A DNA stretch of 35,186 nt from Prochlorococcus sp. AG-412-C21 (GTDB lineage Bacteria > Cyanobacteriota > Cyanobacteriia > PCC-6307 > Cyanobiaceae). A program made the position numbers and the translations under genes. Position 1 is the first letter of the stretch. Each line of letters opens with the position of its first letter. The stretch lies in NCBI GenBank assembly GCA_003214975.1, contig QCKZ01000012.1, positions 1-35,186 on the forward strand, in the 5' to 3' direction. The notes under the pieces were generated by a model. It had not been told where the DNA came from, did not search any database, and worked only from the letters and a program-made list of their open reading frames with translations. Shown here piece by piece: positions 24,570 through 32,781 of this stretch.

Positions 24570-25763
24570 ATGCAATCAATACAAAAACCAATAGTAATAG
24601 TTGGATCAGGTTTCGCCGGGATGACAGTCGCTTTGAATTTGAAGAATCTTAATCCTTCCTTACCGATTCTTGTAGTTGATTCTGCATCAAACTTTATATT
24701 TAAACCTTTAATGTATGAAGTTTTAAGTAAAGAAATAAGAATTTGGGAGGCCACGCCAAAATTTGCAAATATCTTTTCTGATGCAGGTATAACTTTTTTA
24801 AAAAATTGTTTAACAAAGATATCCTTTAAAGAAAATATTCTTGAATTTAGTGAAGACTTAAAATTAAGTTATCAATATCTTGTAATCTGTACAGGATCTT
24901 TACCAAATAGTTTTTTAATAAAAGGTGTAGAGGAAAATTGTTATTTTTTTAATGATTTTCATGACCTAAATAAATTAAAATCTTTTTTAAAAGAATCACA
25001 AAAAACTTCGCTTCATAAAAAATTATTCATAGTTGGAGGTGGACCCTCTGGTATCGAGTTGGCATGCAAAATTAAAGATATATTTATAGATCAATTTGAA
25101 ATTAATTTAATAGAAAAATCTAATGAAATACTTAATAGAAATAAAATTTTTAATAGAGAACAAGCAGAGAGGGCATTAGAAAAAAGAAAAATTAATGTTT
25201 TTTTAAATTCCACAGTCAAAGAAGTCTCAGAAACTAAAATTATTATTTCTAGTGAGGATGAAATAAATTCTTTGGATAAAGATATTGTTATTTGGACTGC
25301 AGGCGTTAAACCAAATTTGTCTTATTTGCAAACCGATGACATAACAAAAAAATATGGAAGAATTTTAGTTAATAATCAATTGCAAATAGAAAATCATAAC
25401 AACTGTTTTGCTATTGGCGATATTTCAATCATTTCAGGGATGGAGGATCTACCCATAACAGCTCAGGTTGCTATGCAGGAAGGAAATCATCTCGCTAAAA
25501 ATCTAGCACTATTAATTCAAGGAAAAGATCCTTTACCTTTTGAATTTAAAGATAATGGTGAAATGATTAGCTTAGGAATAGGGGAAGCATCAATTTCTGG
25601 TCTTGGTATTACTTTGTCAGGGAAATTGGCTTTTGAGGCAAGGAGACTTATATATGCTTCAAAACTCCCTGATATTACTGAAAGCTTAAAATCTGCATCT
25701 TCATGGATATTCCAAAAAAAATCTATTCTTAAAAAGTTTTTTAAAAAAGATAATTTAACTTAA
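24570..25763 (+). CDS. Type 2 NAD(P)H dehydrogenase
   Basis: A 397-residue flavoprotein of the NDH-2 family. The FAD-binding Rossmann motif IVGSGFAGMTVALNL lies at residues 7-21, the second dinucleotide (NADH) motif LFIVGGGPSGIELACKI near 153, IVIWTAGVKPN near 245, and the FAD-closing CFAIGDIS near 280. NDH-2 passes electrons from NAD(P)H to quinone without pumping protons. In cyanobacteria it is thought to sense or adjust plastoquinone redox state. The C-terminal segment (residues about 340-397) is amphipathic and Lys-rich and could attach to the membrane. ATG start, 95 bases from the divergent cysH start. The transporter gene follows after 49 bases. Confidence 0.92.
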   Translation: MQSIQKPIVIVGSGFAGMTVALNLKNLNPSLPILVVDSASNFIFKPLMYEVLSKEIRIWEATPKFANIFSDAGITFLKNCLTKISFKENILEFSEDLKLSYQYLVICTGSLPNSFLIKGVEENCYFFNDFHDLNKLKSFLKESQKTSLHKKLFIVGGGPSGIELACKIKDIFIDQFEINLIEKSNEILNRNKIFNREQAERALEKRKINVFLNSTVKEVSETKIIISSEDEINSLDKDIVIWTAGVKPNLSYLQTDDITKKYGRILVNNQLQIENHNNCFAIGDISIISGMEDLPITAQVAMQEGNHLAKNLALLIQGKDPLPFEFKDNGEMISLGIGEASISGLGITLSGKLAFEARRLIYASKLPDITESLKSASSWIFQKKSILKKFFKKDNLT

Positions 25764-25812
25764 GCTTTTTTGAAATATTGTTTTTGGGTATATTGAGTTA
25801 AATAAGTTTGAT

Positions 25813-27621
25813 ATGAATTTCATCGCAGTTGTTAGTAATAATTTTGATGCGTTTATAACGGTAGTTGTTTTAATAATGTCAGTAATTTTGTTTATCAAAA
25901 ATACTATTGCGCCAGAATTGACTGGTTTGTTATGTGTTGGAATATTTATAGCTACAGGGGTTCTTTCCCCTGAAAAAGCTTTAGCTGGATTTGGCAGCCC
26001 ATCCTTAATTACTCTTATGGGTTTATTTGCAGTTTCCTCTGCATTATTTAAAAGTGGTGCCTTAGACAGAGTAAGAGAATTGATTTCTTCTGAAAGTATT
26101 AGAACGCCAAGGAAATTAATTTCATTAATAGCTTTCTTGATTGCTCCAATATCTGGAATTGTTCCTAATACTCCAGTAGTTGCCTCCTTGTTACCTTTAA
26201 TTGAAGGTTGGTGCGAGCGGAGAAATATATCACCATCTAAGGTTTTATTACCTCTTTCTTTTGCTACTTTACTAGGAGGAACTCTGACATTATTAGGCAG
26301 TTCAGTAAATCTTCTCGTAAGTGATATTAGTCAGCAATTAGGTTATGGAACTTTAGAATTATTTAGTTTGACTTCAATTGGAATTCCGGTCTGGCTGATA
26401 GGCACAACCTACATGATTCTTGTTTCTGATATGCTTTTGCCAGATAGAGGTAGAGATAAGGATTTTATTAAAAATGGTGATATGAATATTTATTTTACTG
26501 AAGTTACTATTCCCTCTTCATCAGAATTAGTTGGACAATCTGTTAGAAATAGTAGATTGCAAAGACGATTTGATGTTGATGTTCTGGAGTTGCAACGAAA
26601 TGGAAAAGTTATTCTTCCCCCTTTGGCAGATAGAAAGATTGAACCGGATGATAGATTAATAATCCGTGTTACGAGAGCAGACTTATTTAGACTGCAGCAG
26701 GAACATACCATTTTATTAGGAGAGAATAAAAGATCTTTCGGAGGAGCTAATTTGTTCTCAGATGATGAAGGTACTAAAACCTTTGAAGCCTTGTTGCCAG
26801 CAGGCTCAACTCTAGCTGGTGCAAGTTTAAGAGAATTAAGATTCAGGCAGCGTCATAATGCAACAGTTTTGGCATTGAGAAGAGGTCAGCAAACTGTGCA
26901 GGAAAGATTAGGTCAAGCTGTTTTAAGGGCTGGCGATGTTTTATTATTGCAAGCGCCGTTAGATTCAATAAGGGGTCTACAGGCCAGTAATGATTTGCTT
27001 ATTTTAGATCAATTCGAAGATGACTTACCTTTCTTGATAAAAAAACCTATTTCGATCGCAATTGCAATAGGAATGGTAGTTTTGCCTTCAGTTACTAATA
27101 TTCCATTAGTAGGTTCAGTTCTTTTAGCAGTTATTGCAATGGTTGCTTTTGGGTGCTTAAGACCTGCAGAAATACAAAAATCAATTAGGCTAGACGTTAT
27201 TTTATTGCTGGGATCATTATCAAGCTTTAGTGTTGCTATGCAATTAACAGGATTAGCAGATTTGATAGCAGTCAATCTCAATTTTGCTCTTGATGGAATG
27301 CCTCTATATTTTGCACTTGTCGTAATTTTTGTATCGACTGTTATTCTTACCCAATTTATTAGTAATGCTGCTTCGGTTGCTTTAATTTTACCTGTCGCGA
27401 TTGAATTCTCAAATGTTTTAGGAATATCACCTAACGCTTTAATAATGCTTGTTTTATTTGGAGCAAGTCAATCTTTTTTGACTCCAATGGGTTATCAAAC
27501 TAATTTAATGGTTTACGGTCCTGGAAGATATAGATTTTTTGATATTGCAAAATACGGAGCTGGATTAACACTTATAATGTCCTTTATAGTGCCAGGATTG
27601 ATAATTTTAAATTTCAGATAA
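25813..27621 (+). CDS. DASS/SLC13-type anion transporter with two RCK_C (TrkA-C) domains
   Basis: A 602-residue membrane protein. Membrane segments occupy residues about 10-205 and 405-602. The Asn-Thr-Pro motif GIVPNTPVVASLLPLIEGW near residue 117 and the repeat QFISNAASVALILPVAIEF near 515 correspond to the substrate/Na+ site signatures of divalent-anion:Na+ symporters. Between the halves are two cytoplasmic RCK_C domains: EVTIPSSSELVGQSVRNSRL to RLIIRVTRADL (residues about 222-300) and EALLPAGSTLAGASLRELRF to DVLLLQAPLD (about 315-390). This is the architecture of SLT/SAC1-like sulfate transporters in green algae and many bacteria. Sulfate is plausible, and cysH is nearby, but the substrate is not proven. 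ktrB starts 5 bases downstream. Confidence 0.85.
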   Translation: MNFIAVVSNNFDAFITVVVLIMSVILFIKNTIAPELTGLLCVGIFIATGVLSPEKALAGFGSPSLITLMGLFAVSSALFKSGALDRVRELISSESIRTPRKLISLIAFLIAPISGIVPNTPVVASLLPLIEGWCERRNISPSKVLLPLSFATLLGGTLTLLGSSVNLLVSDISQQLGYGTLELFSLTSIGIPVWLIGTTYMILVSDMLLPDRGRDKDFIKNGDMNIYFTEVTIPSSSELVGQSVRNSRLQRRFDVDVLELQRNGKVILPPLADRKIEPDDRLIIRVTRADLFRLQQEHTILLGENKRSFGGANLFSDDEGTKTFEALLPAGSTLAGASLRELRFRQRHNATVLALRRGQQTVQERLGQAVLRAGDVLLLQAPLDSIRGLQASNDLLILDQFEDDLPFLIKKPISIAIAIGMVVLPSVTNIPLVGSVLLAVIAMVAFGCLRPAEIQKSIRLDVILLLGSLSSFSVAMQLTGLADLIAVNLNFALDGMPLYFALVVIFVSTVILTQFISNAASVALILPVAIEFSNVLGISPNALIMLVLFGASQSFLTPMGYQTNLMVYGPGRYRFFDIAKYGAGLTLIMSFIVPGLIILNFR

Positions 27622-27626
27622 ATAAA

Positions 27627-29030
27627 GTGAAATTCACCAGTAATGTTTTTAAGTTACAAGATGCTTACAGAAAACTATCTGTACCTCAATTTACTATTGT
27701 TACCGGCTTGTTTATTATTTTCTTTGGAACTTTAATTTTGAGTTCTCCTTTGTGTTCATCTTCAAAGGTTGGTTTGTGGGAGGCATTTTTTACATCTACT
27801 TCTGCCATAACAGTTACTGGCTTAACCATAATAGATATTGGTGCTGATTTGAATTTCTTTGGCCAAGTTTTTTTGGCTTTCATGCTTTTATCAGGTGGGC
27901 TAGGATTAATGGCTATTACGACATTCCTTCAAGGTTTCGTTGTAAAGGGGACAAAGCTTAGAACTAGATTAGACAAAGGAAAGACTCTAGATGAATTTGG
28001 AGTTGGCGGAATTGGACGAACTTTTCAAAGTATTGTCATAACTGCAACTTGTATCATATCTTTTGGCGCAATTGTTTTATATTTTTTCGGATTTGTAGAT
28101 ATTCAAAATAATTGGGAAAGACTTTGGTCTTCGATTTTTCACAGCATATCTGCATATAACAATGCAGGGTTTTCTTTATGGTCAAATAGTCTTCAAGACT
28201 ATAGAACAAATGTTTTGGTTAATAGTGTGTTTGTTTTTCTTATTGTGATGGGTGGACTGGGATGGCGGGTTATTGATGATATTTGGAGTAATAAAAAAAA
28301 TCTTTCATATAAAAAATTGAGCCTTCATTCCAGACTAGTTATTAGGACAAGTTTGTCTCTAATATTATTTGGATCATTAGGATTCTTCATAACTGAATCA
28401 TTGTTAAATAGTCAATTTTTTAATGATTTGAATTTCTTTGAAAGGTTATCATCGTCAATCTTTGAAACAGTGAGTGCAAGAACTGCAGGCTTTACAAATT
28501 ACCCGATCTCCTTAAACTCTATCTCAGATACGGGCCTCTTGTTATTAATGACACTTATGTTTATTGGAGCAAGTACTGGAGGTACTGGTGGAGGTATAAA
28601 AACAACTACATTTATTGCTTTAATGGCTGCAACTAGATCAACTTTAAGAGGTCAGAAAGATGTAATAATTAGCAATAGATTAATTTCAGATAAAGTTATT
28701 CTAAAGGCAGTTGGAATTACAGTTGGATCTTTGCTTTTCGTTCTTTTAATGGCAATGCTGCTAAGTACAACTAATACTTTTGTTAAAAAAGAATCTTTCA
28801 CATTCCTAGAAATTCTGTTCACTTGCATATCTGCATTTGCAACAGTTGGTTTTGATATTGGTTTAACTGCAAAATTAAATCATTTCGGCCAATTTATTCT
28901 TATTATCGGTATGTTTGTTGGCAGACTTGGGATACTTTTGCTATTAAGTGCGCTGTGGCAGGCTCTTTATAAGAGTAGAATAGATAGACAAAAGAGAATT
29001 GGCTATCCTAGGGCTGATCTTTATGTATAG
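27627..29030 (+). CDS. ktrB: Potassium uptake protein KtrB (TrkH/KtrB family)
   Basis: A 467-residue protein with four membrane-pore-membrane repeats. The pore loops are visible as AITVTGLTIIDIG near residue 60, SAYNNAGFSLWS near 177, SARTAGFTNYP near 285 and SAFATVGFDIGL near 400. Each holds the conserved filter Gly. The glycine-rich hinge GGTGGGIKTTTFIAL near 320 is the family's flexible gate region. KtrB forms the ion pore of a Na+-dependent K+ uptake system gated by KtrA. It starts at GTG (27627) 5 bases after the SLC13-type gene and is followed by ktrA after 17 bases, so the three form one probable operon. Confidence 0.95.
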   Translation: MKFTSNVFKLQDAYRKLSVPQFTIVTGLFIIFFGTLILSSPLCSSSKVGLWEAFFTSTSAITVTGLTIIDIGADLNFFGQVFLAFMLLSGGLGLMAITTFLQGFVVKGTKLRTRLDKGKTLDEFGVGGIGRTFQSIVITATCIISFGAIVLYFFGFVDIQNNWERLWSSIFHSISAYNNAGFSLWSNSLQDYRTNVLVNSVFVFLIVMGGLGWRVIDDIWSNKKNLSYKKLSLHSRLVIRTSLSLILFGSLGFFITESLLNSQFFNDLNFFERLSSSIFETVSARTAGFTNYPISLNSISDTGLLLLMTLMFIGASTGGTGGGIKTTTFIALMAATRSTLRGQKDVIISNRLISDKVILKAVGITVGSLLFVLLMAMLLSTTNTFVKKESFTFLEILFTCISAFATVGFDIGLTAKLNHFGQFILIIGMFVGRLGILLLLSALWQALYKSRIDRQKRIGYPRADLYV

Positions 29031-29047
29031 GATTAACTGAGTTTATT

Positions 29048-29752
29048 ATGGCTGATTGGTGGCAGTGGTCTCAAAAGAGAGAAAAAGAAGCCCTTACTTT
29101 TGCGGTTGTTGGTGTTGGAAGATTTGGGACTGCTGTTTGTAGAGAACTTATAAGTAACGGTGCAGATGTTTTGGCTGCAGATTATTCGGAAAAAGCTATT
29201 GATGATTTGAGACAATTGGAACCTTCGATAGAAGCTAGAGTTGTAGATTGTACTGATGAAGAGTCTATGAAGGAATCTGGAATACTTGAAATGAATACTG
29301 TTGTAGTAGGTATAAGTGAACCTATTGAGGCAAGTATCACTACAACACTTATTGCTAAGGATAGTGAAGGTAGCAAAGTAAAAAGGGTAATAGCAAGAGC
29401 TACGAGTGACTTGCACGAAAAAATGTTAAAAAGGGTAGGTGCAGACAAAGTTGTCTTCCCTTCCAGAATGCAAGGAGAAAGATTAGGTTTAGAACTGGTT
29501 AGACCAAATCTAATTGAAAGATTGGAACTAGATAACCAAACTGGTATAGATGAAATAACTGTTCCAGAAGAATTTATTGGAAGATCTTTAAGAGATTTAA
29601 ATTTGAGGAAAAATTATTTAGTAAATGTTCTTGCAGCAGGACCCGCTGAAGAGTTAACAGTAAATCCTCCGGCAAAATATATTTTGGAAAGAGGAAATAT
29701 TTTGGTAGTTATGGGAAAAACTGCAGATTTGCAAAAATTGCCTCAAAATTAA
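29048..29752 (+). CDS. ktrA: K+ uptake regulatory subunit KtrA (TrkA/RCK family)
   Basis: A 234-residue cytoplasmic protein. The RCK_N Rossmann fold begins with TFAVVGVGRFGTAVCREL near residue 18, with the acidic end of strand 2 in AADYSEKAIDDL near 44 and VVGISEP near 79. A second part, from about residue 155, is RCK_C-like (EITVPEEFIGRSLRDLNLRK, then GNILVVMGKTADLQ). KtrA rings bind ATP/ADP or NAD(H) and gate KtrB. The cognate ktrB is directly upstream. KtrE, needed for the Synechocystis system, is not in the window. It converges on the ribbon-helix-helix gene with a 6-base gap. Confidence 0.94.
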   Translation: MADWWQWSQKREKEALTFAVVGVGRFGTAVCRELISNGADVLAADYSEKAIDDLRQLEPSIEARVVDCTDEESMKESGILEMNTVVVGISEPIEASITTTLIAKDSEGSKVKRVIARATSDLHEKMLKRVGADKVVFPSRMQGERLGLELVRPNLIERLELDNQTGIDEITVPEEFIGRSLRDLNLRKNYLVNVLAAGPAEELTVNPPAKYILERGNILVVMGKTADLQKLPQN

Positions 29753-29758
29753 TTATTT

Positions 29759-30061
29759 TTAATCCGATTTTTTATAGTATCGAATCCTTTGAGGAGCTCT
29801 TTTTAATCTTCTGACGCTTTGTTTTTCAAGTTCGTCTCTAAATTTATCAGTATTTAAATTATTTAATGAGACAAGTGATTCGCCCTCTTTCTCGAAGTAT
29901 TTTTTTATACCTTCTTGTATTAACACTTTTGCCATGTTACTAACAGTCCTAGATTCATTACTGGCTAAAATAGTCAGTTGCTCACATATTAATTCTGGAA
30001 GCACTACTTGAATTCTAGGGGATTTAGGCTTCCCATTTGTTGAGTTTTGCCGGGTAGCCAT
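29759..30061 (-). CDS. Ribbon-helix-helix (CopG-like) DNA-binding protein
   Basis: A 100-residue protein. Residues 14-21 (SPRIQVVLP) form the predicted beta ribbon, followed by two helices (ELICEQLTILASNESRTV and SNMAKVLIQEGIKKYFEKE). This is the ribbon-helix-helix layout, with the turn residues ESRTVSN between helices. The C-terminal 40 residues are polar and end in a basic segment (SVRRLKRAPQRIRYYKKSD). Such proteins bind DNA as dimers to short repeated sites and often repress their own gene. A repeated GTGTATA element lies directly upstream, in the 86-base gap to the divergent gene. No toxin-like partner is evident. Target genes unknown. Confidence 0.8.
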   Translation of the reverse strand: MATRQNSTNGKPKSPRIQVVLPELICEQLTILASNESRTVSNMAKVLIQEGIKKYFEKEGESLVSLNNLNTDKFRDELEKQSVRRLKRAPQRIRYYKKSD

Positions 30062-30069
30062 GAGTTAAA

Positions 30070-30128
30070 GTGTATAACTGTTACTTATTATTATACACAG
30101 TTAGTCAAGGATACTATCTTTGTGTATA
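30070..30128. promoter_or_regulatory. Divergent promoter region with GTGTATA elements (candidate operator)
   Basis: GTGTATAA (30070-30077) and its exact inverse TTATACAC (30091-30098) form an 8-base dyad with a 13-base spacer, and a third GTGTATA lies at 30122-30128. Element centres are about 22 and 52 bases from the first, close to two and five helical turns. On the minus strand a perfect TATAAT (30090-30095) for the ribbon-helix-helix gene overlaps the second element. On the plus strand TATATT overlaps the third. An AACTGT/ACAGTT pair (30076-30081, 30097-30102) is nested in it. Confidence 0.45.
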
Positions 30129-30147
30129 TTATTTAGTAAGGAAATAT

Positions 30148-30519
30148 ATGTCCGTATCAATTAATTGTTTTTATTGCCTTATGAAAAATTCAAGAAAACT
30201 TGATTCACCTAAAAGGTCGATAATTGATAAAAAGAAAAAAAGATTAGTTAATTCTGAATCGCATGATACTGAAAACAGTGATGTTTTGGTATCAGCTGTC
30301 ATTAGTCCATATTTGTTAACTCATCTTCACCATATTCTTCAACAGTCTGAGTATTTTGCTCAAAAAGATGGTAGAAAATCTCATGCAGCTAACTTTGCGA
30401 AACTTAGAAAGGTATTATGTTTAGATGCTAGAAGTATGGCAGATGCATCAGCAAAAGAAATAAAAGATACGGATAATGATTTATCTATTAATAAATATAA
30501 TGAACAAAATGTAGCTTGA
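30148..30519 (+). CDS. Unassigned protein divergent from the ribbon-helix-helix gene
   Basis: 123 residues from ATG 30148, which has an AAGGAAA ribbon of Shine-Dalgarno type 6-10 bases upstream. The open frame extends further upstream to 30070, but that part overlaps the promoter elements. A later Met at 30181 has no ribosome-binding site. The N-terminus contains NCFYC, then a Lys/Arg-rich stretch (IDKKKKRLVNSES). Residues about 48-95 (LVSAVISPYLLTHLHHILQ, then FAKLRKVLCLDARSM) look helical and are likely the folded part. I do not recognise the family. No membrane segment. The next small gene follows 34 bases downstream. Confidence 0.65.
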   Translation: MSVSINCFYCLMKNSRKLDSPKRSIIDKKKKRLVNSESHDTENSDVLVSAVISPYLLTHLHHILQQSEYFAQKDGRKSHAANFAKLRKVLCLDARSMADASAKEIKDTDNDLSINKYNEQNVA

Positions 30520-30553
30520 AGTAATAATCTATTAATAAATAGATTTAAAAAAA

Positions 30554-30784
30554 ATGTCCAGTAATGCCGAAAAGCTCTATAAGTTAATAGCAAACGACTC
30601 CAAAAAGAAACAAATATTGTTTATGACAGCCTTGACTAATCCTAAAAAAGCCTTAGATAAAATATGTGATATTGGCAACGAGTTAAATATTGCTGTCACC
30701 AAAGAAGAGGTTATTGAATATTTGAGTACTATTGATGACGAGGCTACTAAAATGTGGTTAGTTAAGGCTCGAGGAGGTCTTTAG
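30554..30784 (+). CDS. Small Nif11-like protein ending in Gly-Gly-Leu
   Basis: A 76-residue, helical protein. The arrangement AEKLYKLIANDSKKKQILF, then TNPKKALDKICDIGNELNI, then VTKEEVIEYLSTIDDEA resembles the Nif11 fold used as the leader of some ribosomally made peptides in cyanobacteria: a short helix, a loop, and a helix before a 'fdvTxEEv' motif. It ends in KARGGL, so a double-glycine-like site lies at the very end with no core peptide after it. No modification enzyme or peptidase transporter is nearby. The Nif11 resemblance is my reading and is weak. ATG start after an A-rich leader. It overlaps the opposing small gene by 23 bases at the 3' end. Confidence 0.7.
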   Translation: MSSNAEKLYKLIANDSKKKQILFMTALTNPKKALDKICDIGNELNIAVTKEEVIEYLSTIDDEATKMWLVKARGGL

Positions 30785-30938
30785 GAAAAGGTTTCGAATA
30801 ATTATTGTTTTGATTCGTCATAGGTTTTATTCTTTTGTTGTAGCCACCTCCACCAGCTAAAGTCCAAAAAAACCAATAACTTGGAATTGCAAGAGCTGCA
30901 GCTATGAAAATTACTACAATTTGTTCTATTCTTTTCAT
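30762..30938 (-). CDS. Small membrane protein with Gly4 motif, unassigned
   Basis: A 58-residue frame. MKRIEQ leads to one membrane helix (IVVIFIAAALAIPSYWFFW, residues 7-25), followed by TLAGGGGYNKR and a polar Pro/Asn/Lys tail ending in DLLEP. The basic start, single helix and codon composition fit a real small gene, and the region is otherwise empty between 30785 and 31010. It converges on the preceding gene with a 23-base overlap. Its ATG lies 72 bases from the divergent ABC-F start. Family unknown to me. Confidence 0.6.
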   Translation of the reverse strand: MKRIEQIVVIFIAAALAIPSYWFFWTLAGGGGYNKRIKPMTNQNNNYSKPFPKDLLEP

Positions 30939-31010
30939 AATCCAATTTTATTCCACAAAATATTTTTTAGTAAATAAGCCGCAGATTTTGTAAATTCTAT
31001 TTTTAAAACA

Positions 31011-32621
31011 GTGATTAGATTTGAAGGTGTAAGCAAAATTTATTCCACAGATATTGTTTTAAAAAATATTAATTGGGAGATTAAGAAAGGAGAAAAAGTT
31101 GGCTTAGTTGGTTCTAATGGTGCAGGTAAATCAACCCAATTTAAGATTTTAATTGGAGAGGAAGATCAAACAAGTGGATCGATCATTAAAGAGGGAAATC
31201 CTAAAATTGCCCATTTAAAACAGGAGTTAGATTGTGACTTGAATTGTTCAGTGAGAGAGGAATTAGAAAGTTCTTTCAAAGATATACAAATTGTTGCCAT
31301 TAAACTTTTAGAAATTGAGAATAAAATGAAATCATTGGATATTAAAAACAATTCCAATGAACTTGAAACATTAGTAAATAAACTCGCAAAATATCAAGCA
31401 AAATTTGAAGCTTTAGGTGGCTATAAAATGCAATCTGATGTAGAAAAAATATTGCCAAAATTAGGATTTTCTATCGAAGATGCTGATAAATTAGTTGGCA
31501 ATTTTTCAGGTGGTTGGCAGATGAAAGTTGCACTTGGAAAAATAATCTTACAAAAACCTGATTTACTTTTACTTGATGAGCCAACAAATCATTTAGATTT
31601 AGATACTATTTTCTGGTTGGAAGAATATTTATCGTCCCTTAAAATTGCAATTATTATTATTAGTCATGATAGATATTTTTTAGACAAATTATGTAAAAAA
31701 ATAATTTTTATAGATAGAGGAATATCTGAAATATATAATGGGAACTATTCTTTTTTTGTTGAACAGAAATCTTTAAATGAAGAATCACAAAATAAATCAT
31801 ATCAATTACAACAAAAAGAAATTGAGATCCAGAAAAAGTATATAGACAGATTTAGAGCTAGTGCAACTAGAAGTTCTCAAGCCAAGAGTAGAGAAAAACA
31901 ATTAAAAAAGATTTCTAGAATTGAGGCTCCTAGAGCAAAATCTAAAAGTCCTGCTTTTAATTTTCCAGATTGTCCCCGCTCAGGAAAATTAGTTCTTAAT
32001 ATGAAAAATTTGTCTCATAGTTATGAAGATAGAATTCTTTTTTTAGATGTTAATTTAAAAGTTTCTTCGGGGGAGAAAATTGCAATCTTAGGACCTAATG
32101 GCTCCGGTAAATCTACATTGCTTAAAATTATTATGAAAAAAATATCCCCTGAAATTGGAGAAATTAATCTTGGTAAACATAATATAATTACTAGCTATTA
32201 TGAACAGAACCAAGCTGAAGCACTTGCACTTGAGGAAAGGGTAATTGATTTAATATGTAATAAATCTCCAGAATGGTCACAAAAAAAAGTAAGAACATTT
32301 TTAGGAGGTTTTGGCTTCCAAAATGAAACTGTTTTTAAATATATTAAACAACTAAGTGGTGGAGAAAAGGCAAGACTAGCATTGGCTCTTATGATTATGA
32401 ATCCGAGTAATTTTCTGTTATTGGATGAGCCAACTAATCATTTAGATTTGCAATCTAAAGAAAATTTAGAATTAGCAATTAAGAATTATAAAGGTTCATT
32501 ATTAATTATTTCTCATGATAGATATTTTATTTCAAAGGTTGCAAATAGAATTATCGAAATTAAAAATTCAAAGTTATTTTCATATGATGGTAATTACGAA
32601 TATTTTTTAGAAAAAAAATAA
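31011..32621 (+). CDS. ABC-F family ATPase (Uup/EttA-like translation factor)
   Basis: A 536-residue soluble protein with two ABC domains and no membrane segments. Domain 1 has Walker A VGSNGAGKSTQFKIL near residue 36, signature NFSGGWQMKVALGK near 164 and LLLDEPTNHLDLDT near 185. Domain 2 has LGPNGSGKSTLLKII near 360, LSGGEKARLALALM near 447 and LLLDEPTNHLDLQS near 470. The linker (about 255-320) is charged and helical (KEIEIQKKYIDRFRASATRS), the P-site tRNA-interaction motif of ABC-F proteins. ABC-F proteins act on the ribosome, helping with stalled translation; some give antibiotic resistance. The subgroup is not clear. The GTG start gives the natural N-terminus MIRFEGVSKIYS. Confidence 0.93.
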   Translation: MIRFEGVSKIYSTDIVLKNINWEIKKGEKVGLVGSNGAGKSTQFKILIGEEDQTSGSIIKEGNPKIAHLKQELDCDLNCSVREELESSFKDIQIVAIKLLEIENKMKSLDIKNNSNELETLVNKLAKYQAKFEALGGYKMQSDVEKILPKLGFSIEDADKLVGNFSGGWQMKVALGKIILQKPDLLLLDEPTNHLDLDTIFWLEEYLSSLKIAIIIISHDRYFLDKLCKKIIFIDRGISEIYNGNYSFFVEQKSLNEESQNKSYQLQQKEIEIQKKYIDRFRASATRSSQAKSREKQLKKISRIEAPRAKSKSPAFNFPDCPRSGKLVLNMKNLSHSYEDRILFLDVNLKVSSGEKIAILGPNGSGKSTLLKIIMKKISPEIGEINLGKHNIITSYYEQNQAEALALEERVIDLICNKSPEWSQKKVRTFLGGFGFQNETVFKYIKQLSGGEKARLALALMIMNPSNFLLLDEPTNHLDLQSKENLELAIKNYKGSLLIISHDRYFISKVANRIIEIKNSKLFSYDGNYEYFLEKK

Positions 32622-32781
32622 AAAGTCTAAAAATTAGTAATTAATAAATAATTATTTTTCAAAAAATTTGATTACTTTTAACAAATTTTAAATTTGGCTT
32701 AGCAATATCCTCATTCAACTTCACTTAGTGTACCGTTCTTGTTTAATTTTTAAAATATACAAATAAGTTTTAATAATTTAT

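Noticed and set aside
29033-29448. Minus-strand frames of 127 and 88 codons over ktrA
   Set aside because: ktrA is intact with a clear Rossmann motif; the opposing frames are Ser/Tyr/Phe-rich antisense products.
29759-30519. Toxin-antitoxin pair
   Set aside because: The ribbon-helix-helix protein could be an antitoxin, but the neighbour is divergent, not co-directional, and resembles no toxin family I know.
30554-30784. Lanthipeptide-type precursor (prochlorosin-like)
   Set aside because: No core peptide follows Gly-Gly, and no LanM-type enzyme or peptidase-containing transporter is in the window. The ABC transporter at 6892-8874 lacks a C39 peptidase domain.
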